This document shows, in pieces, positions 1-10,521 of a stretch of 64,000 nt of DNA (positions are counted from its first letter, which is position 1; each line of letters opens with the position of its first letter). Source of the DNA: Pseudorhodoferax soli (GTDB lineage Bacteria > Pseudomonadota > Gammaproteobacteria > Burkholderiales > Burkholderiaceae_C); contig NZ_QPJK01000003.1 of assembly GCF_003337555.1 (NCBI RefSeq), positions 550,115 through 614,114 on the forward strand, read 5' to 3'. Made by a program: the position numbers and the translations under genes. The notes beneath the pieces were generated by a model. The model worked only from the letters and a program-made list of their open reading frames with translations, had not been told where the DNA came from and did not search any database.

Positions 1-1
1 C

Positions 2-127
2 CTGCTGCGCGTGGGCGTGGCGCGCGACCCAGCCCTGGCCACGCCGATCAGCGGCAGCTGGTTCGGCGAGCCCGACGCCTACGAAGGCATGGACGTGGCC
101 GTGAAGGTCACCCGCCGCCAGGGCTGA
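2..127 (+). CDS. C-terminal fragment of an unrecognised protein
   Basis: This is an open frame entering from the left edge. It encodes 41 residues ending EGMDVAVKVTRRQG and stops with TGA. Codon use is high-GC3 like the neighbours, so it is probably the true 3' end of a gene that starts outside the window. No diagnostic motif is visible and I do not assign a family. It converges on the ygiQ-type gene, whose stop lies 13 bp away. Confidence 0.55.
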   Translation: MLRVGVARDPALATPISGSWFGEPDAYEGMDVAVKVTRRQG

Positions 128-140
128 CGGGGCAGGAAAC

Positions 141-2510
<2,370 letters not shown>

Positions 2511-2656
2511 CAGGTGGGGGTTGTCCTCGGAGCGGGACGGCAGGCGGGGGAAGGCGCGATTTTAGGCGGGAGCGCCATCTTCCTGCCCGCGTAAGGGCAC
2601 AAAAGGTCGGGCTGTGCTACAAGTCTTGGTTGCGATCTGACACAAATCTCTCACCA

Positions 2657-3940
2657 ATGTCGTCAAACTTCCAGGAAGCCGTCCAGCAACTCGTGGACGA
2701 CCGGCCACCGACGGCTGTCAACGCCATCTACAGTTCGCAGGGCATCAAGCTGATCGAGCGCGGTGCCAAGGTGGACCCCCGCCTGTACGAGCGCCTGATG
2801 CGCCACCAGCTGTCTGCCCCGCTCGAAGATGCCCTGCAAGCCCAGGACAGCATCAACGGCAAGGCCCTGCGCGGCGCGGCCGAGGACCTGATCGAGCGCC
2901 GGCCCGTGCTGGCCGCGCTGCTGCAGCACGGGGGCCACCAGGCCCAGTTGCTCGATGCGCTGGAAGCCATTCCGTTGCCTGCGCCCGTGGCGTTCCAGCT
3001 CAGCGTGGCACGCGACGTGCACCCTCCCCTGTTCCAGTACGCCTTGTGCACGGCCTTGCTCGCCGGCTGGCTGGTGCTGCGGCCCGGCATGGTGCGCTAC
3101 GACACCATCATGCCGATGGCGGCCGGGCTGCTGCAGGACCTGGGCATGATGCACATCGACCACGTGCTGCTGCAGCCCAAGGGGGAACTCACGCCCGAGC
3201 AGCGGCGCCAGCTGTATTCGCACCCGCTGATTTCCGCGCTGCTGCTGGAGCGCCACCATGAATACCCGCGCGAGCTGATCCGCGCGGTGCGCGAGCACCA
3301 CGAGCTGCTCGACGGCTCCGGCTATCCCGCCCATCTGGCGGGCGACCGGATCAGCCCCTGGGGCCGCGTGGTGTCCCTGGCCCAGGTCATGTCGGCCCTG
3401 CTGCGGCCGGGGCGGGCCTTGTCGGCGCTGCGCCTGTCGCTGTTGCTGCGCACCAACCGCCACCAGTTCGACCCTGCGCTGGGCGACCGTGTGCTCAACG
3501 CGCTGCGCGACATGGGCGGCAAGAACGCGCTGGTCTCGGTCACCGGCATGGCGGCGCTGGAGCAAGCGGGCTCGCCCGTCAGCCAGCTCATCGCCTTCGA
3601 CCGGTTGCTGGCCGCCTGGCCGGCCACGCTGGGCCGCGACGCGTCCGCCACGCCGGCGCGCGTGCAAGGCATGGCCGCGATCGGCCAGCAATGCGAGCAG
3701 ATGCGCCGGCTGCTGGCCGATGTTGGCGCCAGCGGCGACCAGCTGCTGATGCTGGGCGGCGACCAGGATGCCGACCTCATGGGCGAGCTCTCGCTGATCG
3801 CCCAGGAAATGGCATGGCAGCTCCGCACGCTGGCGCGCAACGCCAGCCGCCGCTGGGCGCCGGCGCCGGGCGAGGAACTGCCGGCCGCGCTCGCCGCCTG
3901 GGGCGCCGACGTGGACACCTGCCTGGCTGGCCTGGCCTGA
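2657..3940 (+). CDS. HD-GYP-related domain protein with degenerate HD motif
   Basis: The product is 427 residues. A GYP-type motif HHELLDGSGYP is at residues 214-224, closely matching the HD-GYP signature of c-di-GMP phosphodiesterases, and a further His is in SHPLISALLL. The expected HDxGK motif reads QDLGM (Q160, D161), so both the metal-binding His and the Lys are changed, which suggests lost or altered hydrolase activity. No receiver or membrane domain is visible. The N-terminal 100 residues are helical, and the C-terminal 130 residues resemble a helical sensor or adaptor region. ATG 2657 is preferred. A TTG at 2630 would add nine residues, and neither has a strong Shine-Dalgarno. The substituted residues make a regulatory or binding role more likely than catalysis (inference). 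Confidence 0.7.
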   Translation: MSSNFQEAVQQLVDDRPPTAVNAIYSSQGIKLIERGAKVDPRLYERLMRHQLSAPLEDALQAQDSINGKALRGAAEDLIERRPVLAALLQHGGHQAQLLDALEAIPLPAPVAFQLSVARDVHPPLFQYALCTALLAGWLVLRPGMVRYDTIMPMAAGLLQDLGMMHIDHVLLQPKGELTPEQRRQLYSHPLISALLLERHHEYPRELIRAVREHHELLDGSGYPAHLAGDRISPWGRVVSLAQVMSALLRPGRALSALRLSLLLRTNRHQFDPALGDRVLNALRDMGGKNALVSVTGMAALEQAGSPVSQLIAFDRLLAAWPATLGRDASATPARVQGMAAIGQQCEQMRRLLADVGASGDQLLMLGGDQDADLMGELSLIAQEMAWQLRTLARNASRRWAPAPGEELPAALAAWGADVDTCLAGLA

Positions 3941-4159
3941 GAAGCTGTGCACGAATCGCTCACGACCACGCGAGGCCCGACGACTGCCGGCGCCCATCGC
4001 CTTCGTCGCGCCCTGGGCCTCGCCCTTCGGGCCGGGGCACGCCAGGCCACATGCGGGCGTTGCAGTCCTTGCCCGGGCACGAGCCCGGGCGGCGGCCTGC
4101 GCCTGCGCCTGCGGCCCGGCGCACCCCGTCGCGGCCGCGACCGATTCATCCACAGCTTC
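3941..4159. repeat. 219-bp element with imperfect 30-bp terminal inverted repeats
   Basis: The gap between the HD-type gene and the MFS gene begins, directly after the stop codon, with GAAGCTGTGCACGAATCG. It ends with the near reverse complement CGATTCATCCACAGCTTC. Over 30 bp (3941-3970 versus 4130-4159) 24 positions match. Four of the six mismatches would be G-U wobbles in RNA read from the minus strand. The interior is very GC-rich and carries further palindromes, including GCCCGGGC-ACGA-GCCCGGGC near 4073-4092. No convincing protein is encoded, although a 71-codon frame happens to be open across it. It looks like a MITE or BIME-type palindromic element, or a structured RNA. It is present once in this window. 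Confidence 0.5.
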
Positions 4160-4231
4160 TGAGCCGGCCGGCACAGCCCCGGCCCGGCGGCCGTGGGAAA
4201 CTGCGCGGCTTTCCCGCGCGCTGCCGCCTCG

Positions 4232-5404
4232 ATGAACTCCCCCGCTACCCCTCCCTCGCTGGCGCGCCAGCTGCTGCCGCTCATGGCGGTGATGGTGCTG
4301 GTGCACCTGGCCTTCACGGGGGGGCGCGTGGCGCTGTCGCTGTACGCCATCGCGCTGCACGCGCCCACCGTGGTCGTCGGCCTGCAGGTCAGCCTGCTGT
4401 CGGTGCTGCCCATGCTGCTGTCGGTGCGGCTGGGCCGCTGGATCGACCGCGTCGGCATGCAGCGCCCGGCGCGCATCGCCACCGCCATCTCGGCCGTGGG
4501 CGTGGCGCTGCCGGCGCTGTGGCCCTCGGTGCCGGTGCTGTGCCTGGCCAGCATGCTGCTGGGCAGCGGCTTCATGCTGCTGCACATGACGGTCTACAAC
4601 GAGGTCGGCCACAGCACCACCGACGAAACCCGCGTGCGCGCCTTCACGCTGCTGGCGTTGGCCTTCTCGACCTCCACGGTGATGGGCCCGGTGATCGCCG
4701 GCATCGCCATCGACGGCATCGGGCACCGCTGGACCTTCGCGCTGCTGGTGCTGTTCCCATTGCTGGCGCTGGCCGTGCTCGTGGCGCTGCGCATCCGGGT
4801 GGCGCCGCGCAACGCCCCCGGGGGCGTGGCCGGCGCGGGCCAGGTCATGGACCTGCTCCGCAACCCGCGCATGCGCGCGGTGTTCATCGTCAGCGGCCTG
4901 TTGTCGATGGGCTGGGACATGTTCACCTTCATGGTGCCCGTGCAGGGCGCGCGCATCGGGCTGTCGGCCTCCACCATCGGGCTGATCATGGGCTGCTTCG
5001 GCGTGGCCACCTTCGTCGTGCGCCTGGCCATGCCGGTGCTGCAGCGCCACCTCAACGAATGGCAGACGCTGACCATCTCGCTGGGGGTGACGGCCGCCGT
5101 CTACCTGCTGTTCCCGCTGACGACCGCGGTGCCGCTGCTGCTGGCGCTGGCCTTCGTCAACGGCCTGAGCCTGGGCTCCACCCAGCCCATGGTCATGAGC
5201 CTGGTGCACCAGGTGGCGCCGCCGGGCCGCTCCGGCGAGGCACTGGGCGTGCGTGCCACCATCATGAACGCCAGCCAGGTGTTCCTGCCGATCCTGTTCG
5301 GCGGCCTGGGCTCGGCCGCCGGCATGGGCCCGGCGTTCTGGACGCTGGCGGCCATCCTCTCGGGCGGCACGGCCTACGCGCGGCGGGTCTCGCGCGACGC
5401 ATGA
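4232..5404 (+). CDS. MFS transporter
   Basis: The product is 390 residues with about twelve hydrophobic segments in two blocks of six, the major facilitator layout. The loop after TM2 has a degenerate motif A-like stretch, RLGRWIDRVGMQRPAR (expected G-x-x-x-D-R-x-G-R-R). It is an inner-membrane secondary carrier or efflux protein. The substrate cannot be read from the sequence. ATG 4232 gives MNSPATPPSLARQLLPLMAV, placing the first helix about nine residues in. An upstream GTG at 4193 adds a non-family-like extension. No transcription partner is obvious, since the mechanosensitive channel gene begins 83 bp downstream. Confidence 0.85.
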   Translation: MNSPATPPSLARQLLPLMAVMVLVHLAFTGGRVALSLYAIALHAPTVVVGLQVSLLSVLPMLLSVRLGRWIDRVGMQRPARIATAISAVGVALPALWPSVPVLCLASMLLGSGFMLLHMTVYNEVGHSTTDETRVRAFTLLALAFSTSTVMGPVIAGIAIDGIGHRWTFALLVLFPLLALAVLVALRIRVAPRNAPGGVAGAGQVMDLLRNPRMRAVFIVSGLLSMGWDMFTFMVPVQGARIGLSASTIGLIMGCFGVATFVVRLAMPVLQRHLNEWQTLTISLGVTAAVYLLFPLTTAVPLLLALAFVNGLSLGSTQPMVMSLVHQVAPPGRSGEALGVRATIMNASQVFLPILFGGLGSAAGMGPAFWTLAAILSGGTAYARRVSRDA

Positions 5405-5432
5405 CGCAGCGGCTGCGCCCGCCTCCTACAGG

Positions 5433-5474
5433 CCGCACGCGACAAGGCTGATCGCCCCTGACCCCGCCGTGCGG
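5433..5474. repeat. Small inverted repeat between MFS and mscS genes
   Basis: CCGCACG at 5433-5439 and CGTGCGG at 5468-5474 are perfect inverted arms separated by 28 bp. No U-run follows, so it is not a standard intrinsic terminator. A TATAAA sequence immediately downstream, before the channel gene, could be its -10 box. Confidence 0.3.
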
Positions 5475-5487
5475 ATATAAACCGCCG

Positions 5488-6597
5488 ATGCTGCTTTCCG
5501 ATTGGTTCCACACCACCCTGGTGCTCGGCGTGCCCATGTCCCAGTGGGCTCTTGCCGCCGCCGCCGCCCTCGCCGCCTACTTCTTCATGCGCACCGCCCT
5601 GCGGTTCGCCCGCGGGCGCATCCGCCAGACCGCCGAGGCCGACCCGACCGCGCGCGGCCTGGGCCAGGTGCGGCCCACGCTGGCGCAGATGCTGGACGCC
5701 ACCAATGGCCTGCTGCTTACCGTCGCCTCGGTGCTGGTGGGCCTGTCGCTGCTCGACCTGCCGGCGCGCTGGTCCGACCGCATCGCCCAGCTCTGGTACG
5801 TGACCGTGGCACTGCAGCTGGCGCTGTGGGGCGCGCGGCTCATCGACGTGCTGATGCAGCGCCAGTTGCGGCGCCATGCCGCGCCCGGCAGTTCGCCGCA
5901 GGCCACGGTGTCCAGCACGCTCATCGGCTGGGGGCTGAACACCGCGCTGTGGGCGGTGGTGGCGCTGGCAGTGCTGTCCAACCTGGGCTTCAACATCACG
6001 GCCTTCGTGGCCAGCCTGGGCATCGGGGGCATCGCCATCGCGCTGGCGGCGCAGAACATCCTGGGCGACCTGTTCGCCTCCATCGCCATCGCGCTGGACA
6101 AGCCCTTCGAGGTGGGCGATGCCATCAACAACGGCACCGTCAACGGCACGGTCGAGCACGTGGGCATGAAGACCACGCGCCTGCGCAGCCCCAGCGGCGA
6201 ACAGATCGTGGTCTCCAACACCGAGCTGCTCAAGGGCTCGCTGCGCAACTTCAAGCGCATGAGCACGCGGCGCATCGAGTTCACGGTGGGCGTGAGCTAC
6301 GACACCACGCCCGAGCAGGCCGCCGAGATCCCGGCCGTGATCCGCCGCGTGGTCGAGGCCCAGCCCGAACTGGTGTTCGACCGCGCGCACTTCGCGCGCC
6401 TGGGCGAGAGCTCGCTGGACTACGTGGTGGTCTACATCATGCAGACGGCCGACTACGGCAAGTACATGAACAACCAGCAGGCCATCAACATCGGCCTGAT
6501 GCGGGAGTTCGCCGCCATGGGGGTGGAGTTCGCGTTCCCCACGCGCACCGTCGTGCTGTCCGGCCTGCCGGAGCAGTTGGCTGACGCAGTCAAGTAG
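5488..6597 (+). CDS. Mechanosensitive ion channel family protein (MscS type)
   Basis: The product is 369 residues. Three to four N-terminal membrane segments precede the pore helix and MscS beta domain. The signature runs from GIGGIAIALAAQNILGD into LDKPFEVGDAI, the conserved TM3 pore helix and following strand of MscS-like channels. The C-terminal 120 residues form the cytoplasmic alpha/beta cage (TVEHVGMKTTRLRSPSGEQI). The expected role is release of solutes during hypo-osmotic shock at the inner membrane. It is longer than E. coli MscS (286 aa) because of additional N-terminal helices. It appears monocistronic, with the MarR-GNAT gene starting 21 bp later under its own putative operator. 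Confidence 0.93.
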   Translation: MLLSDWFHTTLVLGVPMSQWALAAAAALAAYFFMRTALRFARGRIRQTAEADPTARGLGQVRPTLAQMLDATNGLLLTVASVLVGLSLLDLPARWSDRIAQLWYVTVALQLALWGARLIDVLMQRQLRRHAAPGSSPQATVSSTLIGWGLNTALWAVVALAVLSNLGFNITAFVASLGIGGIAIALAAQNILGDLFASIAIALDKPFEVGDAINNGTVNGTVEHVGMKTTRLRSPSGEQIVVSNTELLKGSLRNFKRMSTRRIEFTVGVSYDTTPEQAAEIPAVIRRVVEAQPELVFDRAHFARLGESSLDYVVVYIMQTADYGKYMNNQQAINIGLMREFAAMGVEFAFPTRTVVLSGLPEQLADAVK

Positions 6598-6606
6598 TTT
6601 TGCTAG

Positions 6607-6629
6607 ACTTCGTCAACCATGGACGAAGT
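6607..6629. promoter_or_regulatory. Palindrome overlapping the start codon of the MarR-GNAT gene
   Basis: ACTTCGTC (6607-6614) and GACGAAGT (6622-6629) are perfect 8-bp inverted arms with a 7-bp centre containing the ATG at 6619. A 23-bp palindrome over the start of a MarR-type gene is a good candidate for an autoregulatory operator. The right arm is also coding (Asp-Glu-Val), so selection on protein sequence alone does not explain the symmetry. Confidence 0.5.
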
Positions 6630-7554
6630 TATCACCGAACAGGTCGAGGCCCTGCGCGCCTTCAACCGCAGCTACACGCGCAGCATCGGCCTGCTGGAGC
6701 CCTACCTGGACAGCACGCTGTCGCTGACCGAGGTGCGGGTGCTGTACGAGCTGGCCCACCGCGCGCAGAGTGCCGCCAGCGAGATCGCCCGCGAACTCGG
6801 GCTGGACGGAGGTTACCTGAGCCGCATCCTCAAGCGCTTCGAGGCCCGCGGCTGGCTGGAGCGCAGCAGCTCCGCCCTCGACGGTCGCCAGCAGCTGCTG
6901 CGCCTGACCGCGGCCGGCCAGGCGGAGTTCGCGCCGCTGCAGCAGAAGTCGCGCGATGCGGCCCGGGATCTGTTGGCCGGGCTGCCAACCGGCAGCCGCG
7001 CCGAACTCGTCGATGCCATGGCCAAGATGCAGCACCTGATGGCCCCGCCAGGGACGAGCGCGGCGCCGCGCCCGCGCACTGCCGTGCTGCGCGAGCCGCG
7101 GCCCGGAGACATGGGCTGGGTGATCCAGCAGCATGGCGAGATCTACGCCCGCGAATACGGCTGGGACGCCCGGTTCGAGGCCCTGGTGGCCGACATCGCA
7201 GCGCGCTTCGTGCGCAACTTCCAGCCCGGCTGGGAACGCTGCTGGATCGCCGAACTCGACGGCCAGCGCGTGGGCTCGGTCTTCATCGCGCGCAAGAGCG
7301 CCACCGTGGCCCAGCTGCGCATGCTGATCCTGGCGCCGGCCGCGCGCGGCATGGGCCTGGGCGCACGGCTCACCGACGAGTGCCTGGCCTTCGCGCGCGC
7401 CAAGGGCTACCGCAAGATGGTGCTGTGGACCAACAGCTGCCTCACGGCCGCGCGCGGCATCTACGCGGCGCGCGGCTTCGTGCTGCGCAAGACCGAGCCC
7501 TACGAGGACTTCGGCCAATCGCTGGTCGGCGAGACCTGGGAGCTCAGGCTCTAG
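6619..7554 (+). CDS. MarR-type winged-helix regulator fused to GNAT acetyltransferase
   Basis: The product is 311 residues with two domains. Residues about 1-145 are a MarR-type winged helix-turn-helix, with recognition region SEIARELGLDGGYLSRILKR and wing SSALDGRQQLLRLT. Residues about 150-311 are a GNAT fold, with the acetyl-CoA-binding motif A in MLILAPAARGMGLGARL. This fusion is known as a bifunctional HTH/GNAT family in Proteobacteria; the acetyl acceptor is unknown. It starts at ATG 6619 inside a perfect palindrome, suggesting autoregulation. It converges with the hydroxybutyrate dehydrogenase gene, whose stop is 5 bp away. Confidence 0.88.
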   Translation: MDEVITEQVEALRAFNRSYTRSIGLLEPYLDSTLSLTEVRVLYELAHRAQSAASEIARELGLDGGYLSRILKRFEARGWLERSSSALDGRQQLLRLTAAGQAEFAPLQQKSRDAARDLLAGLPTGSRAELVDAMAKMQHLMAPPGTSAAPRPRTAVLREPRPGDMGWVIQQHGEIYAREYGWDARFEALVADIAARFVRNFQPGWERCWIAELDGQRVGSVFIARKSATVAQLRMLILAPAARGMGLGARLTDECLAFARAKGYRKMVLWTNSCLTAARGIYAARGFVLRKTEPYEDFGQSLVGETWELRL

Positions 7555-7559
7555 CCGGC

Positions 7560-8345
7560 CTACTGCATGAACCAGCCGTGGCTGACCACCAGCGACTGGC
7601 CGGTCAGCGCGTTGCTCGGGAACCCGGCGAACAGCAGCGCCACCTGGGCCACGTCGTCGGTGGTGGTGAACTCGCCGTCCACCGTCTCCTTGAGCATCAC
7701 GTTCTTGATGACCTCGGCCTCGCTGATGCCCAGCGTCTTCGCCTGCTCGGGGATCTGCTTCTCGACCAGCGGCGTGCGCACGAAACCCGGGCAGATCACG
7801 TTGGCACGCACGCCATGCGCCGCGCCCTCCTTGGCCACCGTCTTGCACAGGCCGATCAGGCCGTGCTTGGCCGTCACGTAGGGCGCCTTGAGCAGCGAGG
7901 CCTCCTTGGAGTGCACCGATCCCATGTAGATCACGCTGCCGCCGCGGCCCTGCGCGTACATCTGCTTGAGGCATGCACGCGTGGTGAGGAAGGCGCCGTC
8001 CAGGTGGATCGCCAGCATCTTCTTCCAGTCGGCGAAGCTGAACTCCTCGACCGGATGGACGATCTGGATGCCTGCGTTGCTGACCAGGATGTCGATGCCG
8101 CCGAAGGCCTTGGCGGCCTGCGCAACCGATGCCTCGACCTGGGCTTCGTCGGTCACGTCGACGGCCACGCCCAGGGCCTTGGCGCCGCCGGCGCGCAGTT
8201 CGGCGGCCGTGCTTTCGGCTGCCGCCGGGTTCAGGTCGGCGATGACCACGGCCGCGCCCTCGCGGGCGAAGAGCGTGGCGATCTCCTTGCCGATGCCGCT
8301 GGCCGAACCCGTGATGTAGGCGACCTTGTTCTGGAGTTGTTGCAT
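7560..8345 (-). CDS. bdhA: 3-hydroxybutyrate dehydrogenase (SDR family)
   Basis: The product is 261 residues, a classical short-chain dehydrogenase. The Rossmann motif TGSASGIG is near residue 12, NAG is in LVSNAGIQ, and the catalytic Ser, Tyr and Lys are in MGSVHSKEA and YVTAKHG. The [17 protein letters not shown] and [11 protein letters not shown]-terminus are typical of bacterial D-3-hydroxybutyrate dehydrogenases, which interconvert 3-hydroxybutyrate and acetoacetate with NAD. It lies 35 bp downstream of the acetoacetate decarboxylase gene, so the two form a likely ketone-body or PHB-breakdown operon. The PHB synthesis genes are 14 kb away on the other strand. Confidence 0.93.
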   Translation of the reverse strand: MQQLQNKVAYITGSASGIGKEIATLFAREGAAVVIADLNPAAAESTAAELRAGGAKALGVAVDVTDEAQVEASVAQAAKAFGGIDILVSNAGIQIVHPVEEFSFADWKKMLAIHLDGAFLTTRACLKQMYAQGRGGSVIYMGSVHSKEASLLKAPYVTAKHGLIGLCKTVAKEGAAHGVRANVICPGFVRTPLVEKQIPEQAKTLGISEAEVIKNVMLKETVDGEFTTTDDVAQVALLFAGFPSNALTGQSLVVSHGWFMQ

Positions 8346-8380
8346 GGTGTTGTCCTTCAGGTGTGAGACGTTGGGGGAAT

Positions 8381-9127
8381 TCAGGCCAGGTAGTCGTGCT
8401 CGACCGTGCCGAGCGCCAACGTCATGTCGGCGATGTAGTGCACGGCCGACTCGACCTTGCGCACCGGCAGGTCGGCCACCGGCGCGAGCGCATGCGGATG
8501 CAGTTCGAGCGCGGCCGGCCCCGACCAGGCGCCCTGCAGCTGGATGTCGGTCATGTAGTAGCGCACCAACTCGCAGATGCGCGGTGAGCCGTCCACATGC
8601 GGGATCACCTTGAGCAGGAAGTTGGGCTGCGCCAGCGCCGCGAGGATCGGCCCCGGCTCCAGCGTGCGGTGCTTGAAGCCCATGGTGGCCGTGGCCACGC
8701 GCACTCGGCCGTAGTCCAGCGTGCCGACGACGGTGTCGGTCTCGTAGTCCAGCGTGGGCGTGGCCAGCTTCTTCGGAAAGCCCCACAGCTCGCGGCCGCC
8801 GGCGATCGGCGGGTGGTCGTTGAGGTACATCGCGTGCACGTAGGCGCCCTGCTCCACGCCCCTGGCCGTGCGCAGCTGCACCGGGATCACCTGGCCCGAT
8901 TCGGTGTAGTCGCCGAAGCCCGTGGAATCGGGCATGCGGATGAACTCGTACTTGACCAGCGGCTCCACCACCTCGAGCGGCTCGGGCACCACGGCGCGCA
9001 GCGCGTCCATGTCGGTGCGGTAGGTGATGACCACGAACTCGCGGCGCACGAAGCGGTAGGGGCCGCACGGGAATGCGGGGCTGGTGGCCGGCATGGCGAA
9101 TGCGCGGCGCACGTCTTCGGTCTTCAT
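8381..9127 (-). CDS. adc: Acetoacetate decarboxylase
   Basis: The product is 248 residues, the standard length for Adc. The conserved block [13 protein letters not shown] contains the Glu and the Schiff-base Lys region of Adc (acetoacetate to acetone plus CO2). ATG 9127 was chosen because it gives [20 protein letters not shown], the usual start of this family. It is first in a two-gene minus-strand unit with bdhA. The 109-bp gap to the divergent chromate transporter gene should hold both promoters. A GATAAT-like -10 box on the plus strand is visible near 9224. Confidence 0.93.
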   Translation of the reverse strand: MKTEDVRRAFAMPATSPAFPCGPYRFVRREFVVITYRTDMDALRAVVPEPLEVVEPLVKYEFIRMPDSTGFGDYTESGQVIPVQLRTARGVEQGAYVHAMYLNDHPPIAGGRELWGFPKKLATPTLDYETDTVVGTLDYGRVRVATATMGFKHRTLEPGPILAALAQPNFLLKVIPHVDGSPRICELVRYYMTDIQLQGAWSGPAALELHPHALAPVADLPVRKVESAVHYIADMTLALGTVEHDYLA

Positions 9128-9236
9128 GGGGTGCTTTCTGTGGAGGGGATGCGCCCCACTCTGCGCCGCGAGACTTAGACGAAACTGAACACGCGGCCGG
9201 CCGTTCGCGGCGCTGCGCGACGGGATAATTCGCGCC

Positions 9237-9827
9237 ATGCCCGCCCCCTCCCCCGCGCCCGAACCGCCAGGCGCCCTCGCGCAACCGCGCTCCAAGACCG
9301 ACCTCTTCCTGTCCTTCACCTGGCTCGCACTGCAGGGCTTCGGCGGCGTGCTGGCGGTCGTGCAGCGCGAGCTGGTCGAGAAGAAGCGCTGGATGACGCG
9401 CGACGAGTTCGTCGAGGAATGGGCCGTGGCGCAGATCATGCCGGGCCCCAATGTGGTCAACCTGTCGCTGATGATCGGCGCGCGCTACTTCGGCCTGCCC
9501 GGTGCGCTGGCCGCGTTGTCCGGCATGCTGCTCGCGCCGCTGGTGGTGGTGCTCCTGCTCGCACTGGCCTACACGCGCTTCGCGGACGACCCGCACATGG
9601 CCGGCGCATTGCGCGGCATGGGCGCGGTGGCCGCCGGGCTGATCGTGGCCACCGGCATCAAGCTGATCCCGGCCCTGGGCGGCAACGTGCTCGGGCGCGG
9701 ACTGTGCGCCGCGCTGGGCGTGCTGTGCTTTGCCGGCATTGCGCTGCTGCGCTGGCCGCTGGTCTACATGCTGTTCGGCCTGGGCGCGGTGGGCTGCGTG
9801 CTGGCCTGGCGCAGGGTGGCGCCATGA
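9237..9827 (+). CDS. Chromate transporter, N-terminal half-type (CHR family)
   Basis: The product is 196 residues with about six membrane helices. The CHR-domain signature [18 protein letters not shown] and [20 protein letters not shown] identify one half of a split ChrA-type transporter. Short-chain CHR proteins work as pairs encoded by adjacent genes, and the partner is at 9937. Substrate assignment (chromate or sulfate antiport) rests on family only. Its TGA stop is embedded in an ATGA overlap with a 38-codon reading frame rather than with the partner gene. Confidence 0.88.
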   Translation: MPAPSPAPEPPGALAQPRSKTDLFLSFTWLALQGFGGVLAVVQRELVEKKRWMTRDEFVEEWAVAQIMPGPNVVNLSLMIGARYFGLPGALAALSGMLLAPLVVVLLLALAYTRFADDPHMAGALRGMGAVAAGLIVATGIKLIPALGGNVLGRGLCAALGVLCFAGIALLRWPLVYMLFGLGAVGCVLAWRRVAP

Positions 9828-9940
9828 GCGCACACGGCGAGGGGCCCCGCAGCGCGGGGATCGACGTCAGCGCGTATGGTGCCGGCCACCGACCACCGCG
9901 CGCTGTGGACAAGCGCGACAGCCAGGAGGTGGCGCCATGA
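9815..9940. repeat. 13-bp direct repeat GGTGGCGCCATGA bounding the chr gene junction
   Basis: The exact 13-mer GGTGGCGCCATGA occurs at 9815-9827 and again at 9928-9940, 113 bp apart. The first copy contains the stop of the upstream half-transporter and the second the start of the downstream one. This arrangement would result if an ancestral ATGA overlap had been split by an insertion or a tandem duplication. Confidence 0.65.
9824..9940 (+). CDS. Possible 38-residue mini-ORF bridging the two chromate transporter genes
   Basis: An ATG overlapping the upstream stop (ATGA at 9824-9827) opens a 38-codon frame. Its TGA in turn overlaps the ATG of the downstream transporter half (ATGA at 9937-9940). 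The peptide starts [14 protein letters not shown] and has no membrane segment or known motif. About four-fifths of its third positions are G or C, compatible with coding but not decisive here. It may serve only translational coupling. A Shine-Dalgarno-like AGGAGG lies inside it, ahead of the downstream gene. Confidence 0.3.
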   Translation: MSAHGEGPRSAGIDVSAYGAGHRPPRAVDKRDSQEVAP

Positions 9941-10521
9941 CGCAGAACATCCAGCTGTCGCTGGGCGCAGCCGACTGGCTGTCACTGTTCCTGCACTTCG
10001 CCACGCTGTCGCTGCTGTCGGTCGGCGGCGCCATCACCACGGCGCCCGACATGCACCGCTTCCTGGTCGACCGCCATGGCTGGCTGACCGATCCGCAGTT
10101 CAGCGCCTCCATCGCCATCGCCCAGGCCGCCCCGGGGCCCAACGTGTTGTTCGTCGCACTGATGGGCTGGAACGTGGGCCTGAACGCAGGCGGCTACGCC
10201 ACGGCCGCACTGGGCCTCGTGGTCACCATGGTCGGGGTGCTGCTGCCCAGCTCCACGCTGACCTACCTCAGCGCGCAATGGGGCCACCGCAACCGGCACC
10301 GGCGCAGCGTGCGCGCCTTCAAGGCCGGCATGGCGCCCATCGTGGTGGCGCTGCTGGTGGCCACCGGCTGGGTGCTGGCCGGCGCCCAGGGCGCGGCCGC
10401 GCAGAACTGGCGACTGTGGCTGCTGACGGCCGTGGTGGCCGTGGTCGTCTGGCGCACGCGGCTGCACCTGCTGTGGCTGCTGGGTGCCGGCGCGCTGCTC
10501 GGCGCATTCGGCTGGGTGTGA
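9937..10521 (+). CDS. Chromate transporter, second half (CHR family)
   Basis: The product is 194 residues, again about six helices. CHR-type motifs are TLSLLSVGGAITTAPDMHRF, then IAQAAPGPNVLFVALMGWNVG, matching the PGPN block of the first half. It should form a heterodimer with the protein at 9237. The ATG at 9937 follows a strong AGGAGG Shine-Dalgarno. The C-terminus is a Trp/Leu-rich helix. Weak similarity of the two halves in the PGPN region fits the known origin of CHR proteins by duplication. Confidence 0.88.
   Translation: MTQNIQLSLGAADWLSLFLHFATLSLLSVGGAITTAPDMHRFLVDRHGWLTDPQFSASIAIAQAAPGPNVLFVALMGWNVGLNAGGYATAALGLVVTMVGVLLPSSTLTYLSAQWGHRNRHRRSVRAFKAGMAPIVVALLVATGWVLAGAQGAAAQNWRLWLLTAVVAVVVWRTRLHLLWLLGAGALLGAFGWV

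Noticed and set aside
2630-2656. TTG start extending the HD-type protein by nine residues
   Set aside because: There is no Shine-Dalgarno and the added MRSDTNLSP is not supported by any motif. ATG 2657 is the simpler choice.
3947-4162. A 71-codon frame across the inverted-repeat element
   Set aside because: It almost coincides with the palindromic element, is Arg/Gly/Pro-rich without motif, and has no Shine-Dalgarno. An open frame is expected by chance at this GC content.
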